Below are positions 41,224 through 49,709 of a DNA stretch of 64,000 bases, one piece after another (within the stretch, counting starts at the first letter, position 1; every line of letters starts with the position of its first letter). The stretch covers positions 124,001 through 188,000 of the forward strand of contig CAVUIW010000028.1 in the NCBI GenBank assembly GCA_963741525.1, given 5' to 3'. The DNA is from JANNSX01 sp963741525. Lineage in GTDB: Bacteria; Pseudomonadota; Alphaproteobacteria; Rhizobiales; Hyphomicrobiaceae. Below the pieces are notes generated by a model. It did not search any database. It was not told where the DNA came from and saw only the letters and a list, made by a program, of their open reading frames with translations. The translations under genes and the position numbers were made by a program.

Positions 41224-44106
41224 ATGTTGCGACAGTCGCGGCGCAGCGCGGCCGGTGGAATGGGCCCATCGGCGGCAATGATGGTGTTGGTCTGGATGGC
41301 GACTGCCGTCTGGCCTGCGGTAGCATTGGCGCAGGAGTCTGCGCCCGAGGGGTTGGCCGCCGTATCCGACACCTACCGCTACCTCGCCGACCAGGGCTTC
41401 CTCAACGCCTTCGGCTACATCGCCGTGCTCCTTGCCGTCGCCGCCGCCTTCCGCCGGTTCATGCGCACCGAGGTCTGGCACCGGATCGTCCGGGCGCTGA
41501 CCGAGGACGTCTTCACGAACTGGCGGCTGCTGCTGCTGGGCGCCACCGGCCTGCTTTTGTCGCTCGCCTCGGGTTATACAACCTGGGACGGCATGACGAA
41601 CTTTACCTGTCCGGCCCGCGGCGCCGACGCCTGCTTTGCGCCGAAAATCCTCTCACTGCTGATCACCTTCGGCATTCAGGGCGTGATGCTGATCGCCGCT
41701 TGGCTGATCGGCGAGAGCTTCGCGTCCGGCATGCACACCGGCCAGTCGGCCGAGACGCTAGCGAGGCATCGTGGCAGCTGGGCCTATGTCGGCTTCAAGA
41801 CGCTGCTCCTCATCGGCATTGTCGCTGCTGCTCTCGTCATCCTGACGCTCGTGCTGCTCAATACCGGAGTCTTGAAATCGGTCGGCCTAGACGCGCGCTT
41901 CATCAAGTCCTGGAACAAGACGCTCATCGGTTTCGCCGGCGGCAAGAGCGAGTATCTCGGCTGGTCGATCGCTGCCTTCTTCGGTGTTCTGGCGCTGCTC
42001 TATGCCATCTCCGAGCGCGAGATTTTCGGACCCTATGTCCGCGGTCTCAAGATCGTGCTGCGGAGTCTTCCGGTCTGGCTCATGTTCCTCGCCTGCATGG
42101 CGACCAGCGTGTTCTTCTCCTTCGACAGCCTGTTCTCGACCATCTTCACCTCCGACGAGCGCGCGCGCGCCGCCGAGCTTCGCACGACGAATCGCATCGC
42201 CGGACTCGTCTCGGACGTCGGCGTGCTTGCTTCCAAGCGCCGGTCCGAGGGTATCGAAGCGCTGTTCGAAAGTCCCGAGTGGAAATCCTACGAAGGTCAG
42301 CTCGACGGCATTATCGACATGGCGCGGCGGGCGCCCGGCGAGATCGAGGCGCTGCGTGACGCCGAACTCGAAACCGTGCGCTCCAAGCAGGCGTCGCTGC
42401 AGGAGCGCAAGGCAACGGCCGAAAGCCAGCGCGTGCGCCTGGCGCAGCGCAAGGAAATTCTGCTGGAGGATGTCAACCGTCTCAAATCCGAGGTGCCGCC
42501 CTTGACCGCCGAGGTCGAGCGGCTGAAGGCCGACATCTTCCGCCAGGACAGCGAAATACTCGCCAAGAAGGCCGAGATGGATTCGGAAGCCGGCGGTGTC
42601 GGCGGCTCGTTGAAGGCGGGCAAGGGGCCCGAGTTCGCCAAGCGCCGGAAAGAGCTCTCCGACCTTCAGACCAAAAAGCAGATCGTCGAGGATCAGCTCA
42701 AGGCCCGCGAGGACCAGCTCAACGCCAAGCGCGATGGCGTCGCCTCGGCCGAATCCGAACTCGCGCAGATCGACGGCGAGATAGGCAAGCTCACGGGCGA
42801 ATCTCAGCTCGCGGCGCAGCAGCTCGCCGAAGCGACGGCGTCGGGCGCCCAGGCCGAGCCGGCAAGCGATGTGACAAAGGTCTTCGGCTCGCTCGAGACG
42901 GCGCTCACTGCCTTCCGACGCGAGCCCGAGCGCGCGTCCTTCGAGGCGATCCAGGTGCAGTGCAACGCGCTTGTCTCCGCCTTCCAGAAGGTGGCGACAC
43001 TGAAGTCCGAGCAGGATGAGAAGGGCCTCGGGTGCGATCCGAGCGTCGTCGCCGACCGGGTCGGCAGCGTCTTCGCGGCGAACGATGGCATCGTCGCCTT
43101 CAAGACCTTGTGCGGGCAGGAGAACAGCCTGCCGCAGACCGGTACGGACGACCTCCTCTCCTTCGGCGAGAAATGTGTGCAGACGGCGGGGCTTGCGAGC
43201 GGGGACACGGCGAAGTTCCGCGATGGCCTCAATGCGGTTGCCCTCAACCGGGACGACAAGGCGCACCGCTTCGTCGTCACCATCAACGCCTTCAACGATG
43301 GCAACCAGCTCGCCTACCTCGCGCTCGCCATCGCCATTGCCATCGATAGCCTCGTCTTCATGTCGGGCCTGTTCGGCGCCAATGCCGTACGCTCGCCCTT
43401 GACCGACGTGCCGCACGGCAAGATGCGCTCGGCCTCGCAGCTGGAAGCCGTGATCATCAGCGCGCTCGAGCCGCACCGCTTCTACAACGCCCGCACCGTC
43501 ATCGGCGCCATGCGGCCGATCACGCCCGTCGACGGCTTCACGCAGGAGGTCGTGCTCTCCGATATCGACGAGGACACGGCCGCGCGCGTTCGGACCGTCT
43601 TGAACGCGGCTTCGACGTTGAGCGCGGTGCGTCGTAACGACGATGCCGGCATCGATGTGGCGACCGGCGCCCGCGTCTATCGCGAGCGTTATCTCGTCCG
43701 CTCCGAGCTGTTCGAGTTCCTCTCCGATGTCTGCCAGCGCGAGCTGCGCTCCAACGATGCCGCGCGCGAGTCCGTCGCCGAGGAGCAGCAGGAGGCGAAG
43801 CGCTATCGCATCGAAGCCGCGCGCGACAGCTTCGAGAGCGATATGCAGCGGCAGCGCGCCGAACGGCTGGTGCCGTTGATCCGCGCCGCGCTGCTCGCCG
43901 GATCTGAAGATCAATCTCGCCTGCCTAGAGGCGGCGCTCCGCCCGGTGAGCGAGCCCGATTACCGCAAGAACGGCTTCGTCACCGAGTCGGAGCCGGCGA
44001 CGCTGCCGCCGGAGGAGCGCGCCGTCGTGGTGAGTGCGCTCAACGCCGGCGCCACGAAGGAGGCGGTCGAGCACGCGGCGCTGTTCCGGATCGTCCGGGG
44101 CGATAG
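41224..44106 (+). CDS. Large membrane and coiled-coil protein, 5' part of a frameshifted gene
   Basis: An unrecognised protein of about 960 residues as read. A signal peptide (MMVLVWMATAVWPAVALAQ) is followed by about six membrane segments up to residue 370 (for example AFGYIAVLLAVAAAF and LLLLGATGLLLSLASGY). A long coiled coil rich in Glu, Lys, Gln and Ala spans about residues 420-600, with one further helix (LAIAIAIDSLVFMSGLFG) near residue 715. The start is uncertain (ATG 41224 or 41260). The last 67 residues are out-of-frame Arg/Gly-rich sequence: after base 43900 the plus-one frame continues DLKINLACLEAALRP into the next entry. It is therefore one gene of about 1,140 codons carrying a one-base insertion. 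Confidence 0.65.
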   Translation: MLRQSRRSAAGGMGPSAAMMVLVWMATAVWPAVALAQESAPEGLAAVSDTYRYLADQGFLNAFGYIAVLLAVAAAFRRFMRTEVWHRIVRALTEDVFTNWRLLLLGATGLLLSLASGYTTWDGMTNFTCPARGADACFAPKILSLLITFGIQGVMLIAAWLIGESFASGMHTGQSAETLARHRGSWAYVGFKTLLLIGIVAAALVILTLVLLNTGVLKSVGLDARFIKSWNKTLIGFAGGKSEYLGWSIAAFFGVLALLYAISEREIFGPYVRGLKIVLRSLPVWLMFLACMATSVFFSFDSLFSTIFTSDERARAAELRTTNRIAGLVSDVGVLASKRRSEGIEALFESPEWKSYEGQLDGIIDMARRAPGEIEALRDAELETVRSKQASLQERKATAESQRVRLAQRKEILLEDVNRLKSEVPPLTAEVERLKADIFRQDSEILAKKAEMDSEAGGVGGSLKAGKGPEFAKRRKELSDLQTKKQIVEDQLKAREDQLNAKRDGVASAESELAQIDGEIGKLTGESQLAAQQLAEATASGAQAEPASDVTKVFGSLETALTAFRREPERASFEAIQVQCNALVSAFQKVATLKSEQDEKGLGCDPSVVADRVGSVFAANDGIVAFKTLCGQENSLPQTGTDDLLSFGEKCVQTAGLASGDTAKFRDGLNAVALNRDDKAHRFVVTINAFNDGNQLAYLALAIAIAIDSLVFMSGLFGANAVRSPLTDVPHGKMRSASQLEAVIISALEPHRFYNARTVIGAMRPITPVDGFTQEVVLSDIDEDTAARVRTVLNAASTLSAVRRNDDAGIDVATGARVYRERYLVRSELFEFLSDVCQRELRSNDAARESVAEEQQEAKRYRIEAARDSFESDMQRQRAERLVPLIRAALLAGSEDQSRLPRGGAPPGERARLPQERLRHRVGAGDAAAGGARRRGECAQRRRHEGGGRARGAVPDRPGR

Positions 44107-44656
44107 AATCGCCAAGGATGTCTACTTCGTGCGGCCCGAGTTCATGGCGGCGCTGACCTTCATCAAACTGCATGTCTACGATCGCGGCTACCAGCCGGTG
44201 CCGGAGATGGCGCAGCCCGAGCTGGCGGCGGAGCGATCGGTCAAGGAGATTACCGCACAGAAGCCGGTCGCCCAGATCGCCGCCTCGCGGAACACAGGTG
44301 CCGAGGATCGCGATTCGCTCGAGCGCACCTATCTGCGCCGCTACGCCGAGGCGCTCGACTTCGCCACCGACGATCTGGTGATGGTCGAGCAGGACCTGGA
44401 GGCCGAGCGCGCTCAGTTCGATCATGTCGCCAACTCCTCGAGCCCGCTCGCCCACGACGCCCGCGCGAACGAGGAGAACTTCCAGAAAATCATCGAGGAG
44501 ACGGAGTTCGATCTGCGTCAGGCCTCGGGTGGCGATGTGGCGCTCGAAGCGCTGGCCGCCGTGACCGAGCGCGTGCGGAACCTCGTGCCGTGGCTGGTGA
44601 ACCGGCGGCTGATGGCGATGGGCGATGACGGGGACGGGCGGGGGATGAGGCAGTAG
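43946..44656 (+). CDS. 3' part of the frameshifted membrane/coiled-coil gene
   Basis: A 236-residue open frame that begins in the plus-one frame within the preceding gene and is protein-like throughout (TLPPEERAVVVSALNAGA, LFRIVRGDRIAKDVYFVRPE, a helical EDRDSLERTYLRRYAEALDF region). The frame is open and sensible back to about 43901, where it meets the upstream frame at GCCGGATCTG. It is best regarded as the C-terminal domain of the upstream protein, not a separate gene; GTG at 43946 is only the first possible start. No family recognised. Confidence 0.65.
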   Translation: MSEPDYRKNGFVTESEPATLPPEERAVVVSALNAGATKEAVEHAALFRIVRGDRIAKDVYFVRPEFMAALTFIKLHVYDRGYQPVPEMAQPELAAERSVKEITAQKPVAQIAASRNTGAEDRDSLERTYLRRYAEALDFATDDLVMVEQDLEAERAQFDHVANSSSPLAHDARANEENFQKIIEETEFDLRQASGGDVALEALAAVTERVRNLVPWLVNRRLMAMGDDGDGRGMRQ

Positions 44657-45007
44657 CTTCAGCGGCGCTGCCGGCGGCGCCGGGGCAGACGAACACGCTG
44701 CTTGCGGCATCGGTCCCGGCCGTCGGTGTCCGGCGATCGCTGCCAACGCGGTGGTCAGGCGGGGCCTTCGCGAGGCAATATCCGTGCGTTCGCTCTACCG
44801 CGTAAGCTCAGTTACGCTTGCGCTACTGGTGGGTGTCGTCGGCGTGCATGCGCTCCAGTTAGTGCGGCTGAGGTCCCAGTTGTTGTGCTGCAGCCTCCTG
44901 GCCTTCCCCTCCACCCGCTGCTACAAATTCCTCTTCGCCCGAGCGCCATCGCCATCTCGTGAGCCGCGCATCCAACCGGCGCTCGCAACGACTGGGAGGA
45001 CACCCGT
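44657..45007. other. Intergenic region, no gene seen
   Basis: These 351 bases precede the BMP transporter operon and must carry its promoter, but no convincing promoter or operator was found. A short open frame (44751-45011) runs across the interval into the next gene and lacks protein-like features. GGGAGGA at 44995-45001 is the ribosome site of the next gene. Confidence 0.4.
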
Positions 45008-46006
45008 ATGAAACGCCTTACCCTCGCGCTCGCTGCAACCGCCCTTGCGCTCTCCGCCACCATCGCCGTCGCCACCGAGATCAAGCCGGCCATCGTCTAC
45101 GACCTGGGCGGCAAGTTCGACAAATCCTTCAACGAGGGCGTCTACAACGGCGCCGAGAAGTTCAAGGCCGACACCGGTGTCGCCTTCCAGGACTTCGAAA
45201 TCCAGAACGACAGCCAGCGCGAGCAGGCGCTGCGGAATTTCGCAAAGAAGGGCTTCAGCCCGATCGTCGCCGTCGGCTTCTCGCAGGCGCAGGCGGTCGA
45301 GAAGGTGGCCGCCGAATTCCCGGACACCAAGTTCGCCATCATCGACATGGTGGTCGACAAGCCGAACGTCTCCTCCATCGTCTTCAAGGAGCATGAGGGC
45401 AGCTATCTCGTCGGCATCCTCGCCGCCATGGCCTCGAAGACCGGCAAGGTCGGCTTCGTCGGCGGCATGGACATCGCACTCATCCGCAAATTCGCCTGCG
45501 GCTATGTCGGAGGCGTCAAGTCGGTGAAGGCGGACGCGACCGTGTTCCAGAACATGACCGGCACGACGGGCGCCGCCTGGAACGATCCGGCCAAGGGCGG
45601 TGAGCTTGCGCGCTCGCAGTTCGACCAGGACGCCGACGTGGTCTATCACGCGGCCGGCGGCACCGGCCTCGGCGTGCTCCAGGCGGCAGCGGACGCCGGC
45701 AAGCTCGGCATCGGCGTCGACAGCAACCAGAACCAACTGCATCCCGGCAAGGTGCTGACCTCGATGCTGAAGCGCGTCGACGTCGCAACCTACAAGACCT
45801 TCGAATCCGCCATGAAGGACAGCTTCAAGCCGGGTGTGCAGGTTTTGGGACTTGCCGAAGGCGGCGTCGGCTGGGCGCTCGACGACAACAACAAGGCGCT
45901 GATCACGCCGGAGATGCAGGCGGCCGTCGACAAGGCGACTGCTGACATCGTTTCGGGCGCGGTCAAGGTGCACGACTACATGGCGGACTCTGCCTGTCCG
46001 TATTGA
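45008..46006 (+). CDS. BMP family ABC transporter substrate-binding protein
   Basis: A 332-residue periplasmic binding protein of the basic membrane protein (PnrA/Med) class, which captures purine nucleosides or similar ligands. A signal peptide (LALAATALALSATIAVA) lacks a lipobox cysteine, as is usual for free periplasmic forms in alphaproteobacteria. Family motifs: YDLGGKFDKSFNEGVYNGAE at the mature N-terminus, VGFVGGMDIALIRKFACGY near residue 150 and IGVDSNQNQLHPGKVLTSM near residue 235. The ATG follows GGAGGA. It is the first gene of a complete importer operon (binding protein, dual ATPase, two permeases). Confidence 0.93.
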   Translation: MKRLTLALAATALALSATIAVATEIKPAIVYDLGGKFDKSFNEGVYNGAEKFKADTGVAFQDFEIQNDSQREQALRNFAKKGFSPIVAVGFSQAQAVEKVAAEFPDTKFAIIDMVVDKPNVSSIVFKEHEGSYLVGILAAMASKTGKVGFVGGMDIALIRKFACGYVGGVKSVKADATVFQNMTGTTGAAWNDPAKGGELARSQFDQDADVVYHAAGGTGLGVLQAAADAGKLGIGVDSNQNQLHPGKVLTSMLKRVDVATYKTFESAMKDSFKPGVQVLGLAEGGVGWALDDNNKALITPEMQAAVDKATADIVSGAVKVHDYMADSACPY

Positions 46007-46039
46007 GGTCGACAGCAGTTTGAGCGGCCGGGTGATTCC

Positions 46040-47581
46040 ATGGCAGAAAGCGCGCCTCACCCGGCCGTCGAGCTGATCGGCATCGACAAGCGGTTCGGCT
46101 CGGTAATCGCTAACCGGAGCGTCTCGCTCAGCATCGCGCGCGGAACCATCCACGGCATTGTCGGCGAGAACGGCGCCGGCAAGTCGACGCTGACCTCGAT
46201 CCTCTATGGCTTCTATCAGGCGGATGCTGGTGAGATCCGGGTTGGCGGGATCGCGCGCACGATAAGAACACCGAGCGACGCCATCGCCGCCGGCATCGGC
46301 ATGGTCCACCAGCACTTCATGCTGGTGGAACCGTTCACGGCCCTCGAGAATGTCGTGCTCGGCGCGGAAGGTGGCGCGCTTCTCGGCCGAGGGATCGACG
46401 AGGCCCGCGCCAAGCTCGAGGCGCTCGGTCGCGACTATGGCCTCGCTGTGCCGCTCGATACGCCTGTCGCCGAACTCTCCGTCGGTCTCCGCCAACGCAT
46501 CGAGATCCTGAAGGCGCTCTATCGCGGCGCCGGCATCCTGATCCTCGACGAGCCGACCGGCGTGCTGACGCCGGGCGAGGCCGAGCATCTCTTCGTCGTG
46601 CTCCGTCAATTGCGCGACCAGGGCCGCACGATCATCCTCATCACCCACAAGCTCAAGGAGGTGATGGCGGTCACGGATCGTGTCTCCGTTATGCGGCGCG
46701 GCGAGATGGTGGGCACGGTCGAGACGAAGGCGACGAGCCCCGAACAACTCGCCGAGATGATAGTCGGGCGCAGTGTTCGCCTCAAAGTCGAGAAATCACC
46801 GCGCGCGGCGGGACCGCCGGTTCTTTCGGTCCGCGATCTCTCGCTGCGCGATGCCGCCGGCATCGAGCGGCTGTCCGCCATCTCCTTCGACGTGCGTGAG
46901 GGCGAGATCGTCGGCATCGCCGGTGTCGCCGGCAACGGCCAGAGCGAGCTGCTCGAGGTGCTGGCGGGGATGCGGGGGGCGAGCAGCGGGGAGATCACGA
47001 TCAACGGCGCGATGATCTCGACGAGCGAGCGCGATCCAAGACGCATGCGCCAACGTCATGTCGCCCACGTGCCCGAAGATCGCCAGCGCGTCGGCCTGGT
47101 GATGCCATTCGCGGCCACCGAGAATGCCATCCTCGGCTATCAGGACGACGCATCCTATGGCCGGGGACCATTCCTCGACGCCGGCATAATTGCGCGCGAA
47201 ACACAGGCTCGCATGACCGCCTACGACGTCCGCCCGCCCGATCCCACTTTGCGAGCCGCCCTCTTCTCCGGCGGCAATCAGCAGAAGCTGGTGCTCGCTC
47301 GCGAGATCGAGCGCGACCCCAAGCTGCTCATCGTCGGTCAGCCGACGCGCGGCGTCGACATCGGCGCCATCGAGTTCATCCACAAGCGGCTCGTGTGGCT
47401 CCGCGATGCGGGCAAGGCGATCCTGCTCGTTTCCGTCGAGCTCGACGAGGTGCGGGCGCTCTCGGACCGAATCCTCGTCATGTTCGCGGGGCGGATCGTC
47501 GGTGAGTGCTCTCCCGATGCGGAGGAACAGTCGATCGGTCTCCTGATGGCCGGCGTCGCAGCCGGGAGCGCGGCGGCATGA
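46040..47581 (+). CDS. BMP/nucleoside-type ABC transporter, dual ATP-binding subunit
   Basis: A 513-residue protein with two fused ABC domains, typical of the nucleoside (NupA/BmpB) and sugar importers. The first domain has Walker A GENGAGKSTL near residue 42 and a Walker B ILILDEPTGVLTP near residue 172 with a variant signature (LSVGLRQRIEI). The second domain has a degenerate Walker A (GVAGNGQSEL) and FSGGNQQKLVLAREI, so only one site is likely fully active. It lies 33 bases after the binding-protein gene; its stop overlaps the first permease by four bases. Confidence 0.93.
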   Translation: MAESAPHPAVELIGIDKRFGSVIANRSVSLSIARGTIHGIVGENGAGKSTLTSILYGFYQADAGEIRVGGIARTIRTPSDAIAAGIGMVHQHFMLVEPFTALENVVLGAEGGALLGRGIDEARAKLEALGRDYGLAVPLDTPVAELSVGLRQRIEILKALYRGAGILILDEPTGVLTPGEAEHLFVVLRQLRDQGRTIILITHKLKEVMAVTDRVSVMRRGEMVGTVETKATSPEQLAEMIVGRSVRLKVEKSPRAAGPPVLSVRDLSLRDAAGIERLSAISFDVREGEIVGIAGVAGNGQSELLEVLAGMRGASSGEITINGAMISTSERDPRRMRQRHVAHVPEDRQRVGLVMPFAATENAILGYQDDASYGRGPFLDAGIIARETQARMTAYDVRPPDPTLRAALFSGGNQQKLVLAREIERDPKLLIVGQPTRGVDIGAIEFIHKRLVWLRDAGKAILLVSVELDEVRALSDRILVMFAGRIVGECSPDAEEQSIGLLMAGVAAGSAAA

Positions 47582-48681
47582 GCGGACCGGCGCGCGAGCT
47601 TCCCCGCTGGGTGGATTTCGGGCTCCTCCCGGTGCTCAACCTGCTGACGGCGCTCGCCGTGTCGAGCCTCGTGCTGCTCGCGATCGGAGAGTCTCCGCTC
47701 GACTGCATCCGCCTCATCCTGATCGGCGCCTTCGGCTTTGGCGAAGGCCTCGGCTATACGCTGTTCTACGCGACGAACTTCATCTTCACGGGCCTCGCCT
47801 TCGCCATCGCCTTTCATGCCGGCCTCTTCAACATCGGCGCCGAGGGGCAGGCAAGCATCGCGGGGCTCGGAGTTGCCTTCGTCTGCCTCGGTATGGAGGC
47901 GCTGCCGCTGATCCTGCTCATCCCGCTCGCCATTCTCGCCTCGGCGGCGTTCGGCGCGGCTTGGGGGATCGTGCCGGGCTATCTGCAGGCGAAGCGCGGC
48001 AGCCACGTCGTCATCACGACGATCATGCTCAATTTTATCGCCTCGGCGCTGATCGTCTATCTCCTCGTCAATCAGCTGTCGCCGCCGGGCTCGATGCAAC
48101 CCGAGACGCGCACCTTCGTCGAGAGCGCGCGGTTGCCGAAACTCCACGAGGCCGCTGCGGTGCTCGGTCTCGTCCTACCGAGCTCGCCGCTCAATCTCTC
48201 GTTTCTCTGGGCGTTGCTCTGTGCCTGGCTGGTGTCGGTCCTCCTCTGGCGGACGCGGCTCGGCTACGCCCTTCGGACACTCGGCACCAATCCCGAGGCT
48301 GCGCGCTATGCCGGCATGCGGGTGGACCGCCTCACCATCATCGCCATGGCGATCTCAGGCGGGCTCGCGGGGTTCATGGCGCTGAACGAGATCATGGGCT
48401 CGCAGCACCGCATGCTGCTCGAATACACGTCGGGCTATGGCTTCGTCGGCATTGCGGTCGCACTGATGGGCCGCTCTCGCCCCTTGGGAATCGTTCTCGC
48501 GGCGATTGTCTTTGGTGCGCTCTATCAAGGCGGCGCCGAGCTCGCCTTCGAGCATCCGGGCGTCACGCGCGACATGGTCGTGTTGATCCAGGGTCTGATC
48601 GTGCTGTTCGCCGGCGCGCTCGAGCATCTCTACCGGCCGTGGCTCGGCGCCCTGCTGCATCCCACGGCAAGGGCAGCCTGA
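47578..48681 (+). CDS. ABC transporter permease (BMP/nucleoside type)
   Basis: A 367-residue permease of the BPD_transp_2 (branched-chain/monosaccharide-like) family with about nine membrane helices. It includes GLAFAIAFHAGLFNIGAEGQ, the characteristic NIGAEGQ loop, and the cytoplasmic coupling region LRTLGTNPEAARYAGM before ISGGLAGFMALNEIMG. The ATG at 47578 overlaps the ATPase stop (ATGA). It forms a heteromeric pore with the next gene's product. Confidence 0.92.
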   Translation: MSGPARELPRWVDFGLLPVLNLLTALAVSSLVLLAIGESPLDCIRLILIGAFGFGEGLGYTLFYATNFIFTGLAFAIAFHAGLFNIGAEGQASIAGLGVAFVCLGMEALPLILLIPLAILASAAFGAAWGIVPGYLQAKRGSHVVITTIMLNFIASALIVYLLVNQLSPPGSMQPETRTFVESARLPKLHEAAAVLGLVLPSSPLNLSFLWALLCAWLVSVLLWRTRLGYALRTLGTNPEAARYAGMRVDRLTIIAMAISGGLAGFMALNEIMGSQHRMLLEYTSGYGFVGIAVALMGRSRPLGIVLAAIVFGALYQGGAELAFEHPGVTRDMVVLIQGLIVLFAGALEHLYRPWLGALLHPTARAA

Positions 48682-48684
48682 GTT

Positions 48685-49656
48685 ATGGACCTCATCCACT
48701 CGCTCGCGCTCATCATCGACTCCTCGATCCGGCTGTCCGTGCCGTTGCTGCTCGCCTGCCTCGCCGGTCTCTATTCCGAGCGCGCCGGCGTTTTCGACAT
48801 AGGCTTGGAAGGCAAGATGCTGGTTGCCGCATTCGCGGCGGGCGCTGTCGCGGCTGTGACGGGCTCGGCCTGGCTCGGGTTGCTTGCTGCCATCTTGGCC
48901 GCCATCGCCATGGCGCTGGTGCACGGCTTTGCGACCATCACTCATGGCGGCAATCAGATCGTCTCGGGGCTCGCCATCAACATCATCGCGGCAGGATTGA
49001 CGGCGCAGATCGGCGTCAGCTGGTTCCAGCGCGGCGGGCAGACGCCGCAGCTCGCACCGGAGCAACGCTTCGGCGAGATCCACTGGCCGCTCGCCGAGAC
49101 GCTCCGTGACGTGCCGCTCATCGGCGCCGTCTATTCCGAGATCCTCTCCGGGCACAACCTGCTCGTCTACGCGGCCGTCGCGCTGGCACCGATCACCGCC
49201 TGGGTGCTCTACCGGACACGCTTCGGATTGCGATTGCGCGCCGTCGGCGAGAACCCAGCGGCCGCCGATACGGCGGGCGTGCGCGTCGAGCGGATGCGCT
49301 ATCTCGCGGTAATCTGCTGTGGCGCGCTTTGTGGTCTCGCCGGGGCCTATCTGTCGATCGCGCAGGGTGCTGGCTTCATTCGCGATATGACAGCGGGCAA
49401 AGGCTATATTGCCCTCGCCGCGCTCGTCTTCGCGAAATGGAAGCCGATGCCGGCGCTCGGCGCCTGCTTCCTGTTCGGCTTCCTGGATGCCGTCGCCATC
49501 CGCCTGCAAGGCCAGCCGGTTCCGGGCCTCGGCGTACTGCCGGTGCAACTCATGCAGGCACTGCCCTATGTGCTGACGGTGGCGCTGCTCGCCGGCTTCG
49601 TCGGTCGCGCCACGCCGCCTCGCGCCGGCGGCGTGCCCTATCGGAACGAGCGGTGA
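48685..49656 (+). CDS. ABC transporter permease (BMP/nucleoside type), second subunit
   Basis: A 323-residue permease, shorter than its partner, with eight or so helices. Family signatures are LYSERAGVFDIGLEGKMLVAA near residue 30 and LRLRAVGENPAAADTAGV, the coupling region, near residue 185, followed by GALCGLAGAYLSIAQGAGF. It starts three bases after the first permease stop. Last gene of the importer operon; the class I fumarase gene is convergent 53 bases beyond. Confidence 0.92.
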   Translation: MDLIHSLALIIDSSIRLSVPLLLACLAGLYSERAGVFDIGLEGKMLVAAFAAGAVAAVTGSAWLGLLAAILAAIAMALVHGFATITHGGNQIVSGLAINIIAAGLTAQIGVSWFQRGGQTPQLAPEQRFGEIHWPLAETLRDVPLIGAVYSEILSGHNLLVYAAVALAPITAWVLYRTRFGLRLRAVGENPAAADTAGVRVERMRYLAVICCGALCGLAGAYLSIAQGAGFIRDMTAGKGYIALAALVFAKWKPMPALGACFLFGFLDAVAIRLQGQPVPGLGVLPVQLMQALPYVLTVALLAGFVGRATPPRAGGVPYRNER

Positions 49657-49709
49657 AAGCCGCCCACCGTGTCACCCTGTCGAACAGCACTGATGCCACT
49701 CCGATCGGA

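Noticed and set aside
41887..43914. 675-aa minus-strand open frame opposite the membrane/coiled-coil gene
   Set aside because: Antisense of a repetitive Glu/Lys/Ala coiled coil gives a long Leu/Arg/Asp-rich shadow; no family features.
44751..45011. 86-aa plus-strand frame before the BMP operon
   Set aside because: Overlaps the start and ribosome site of the binding-protein gene, no conserved features, no good ribosome site of its own.
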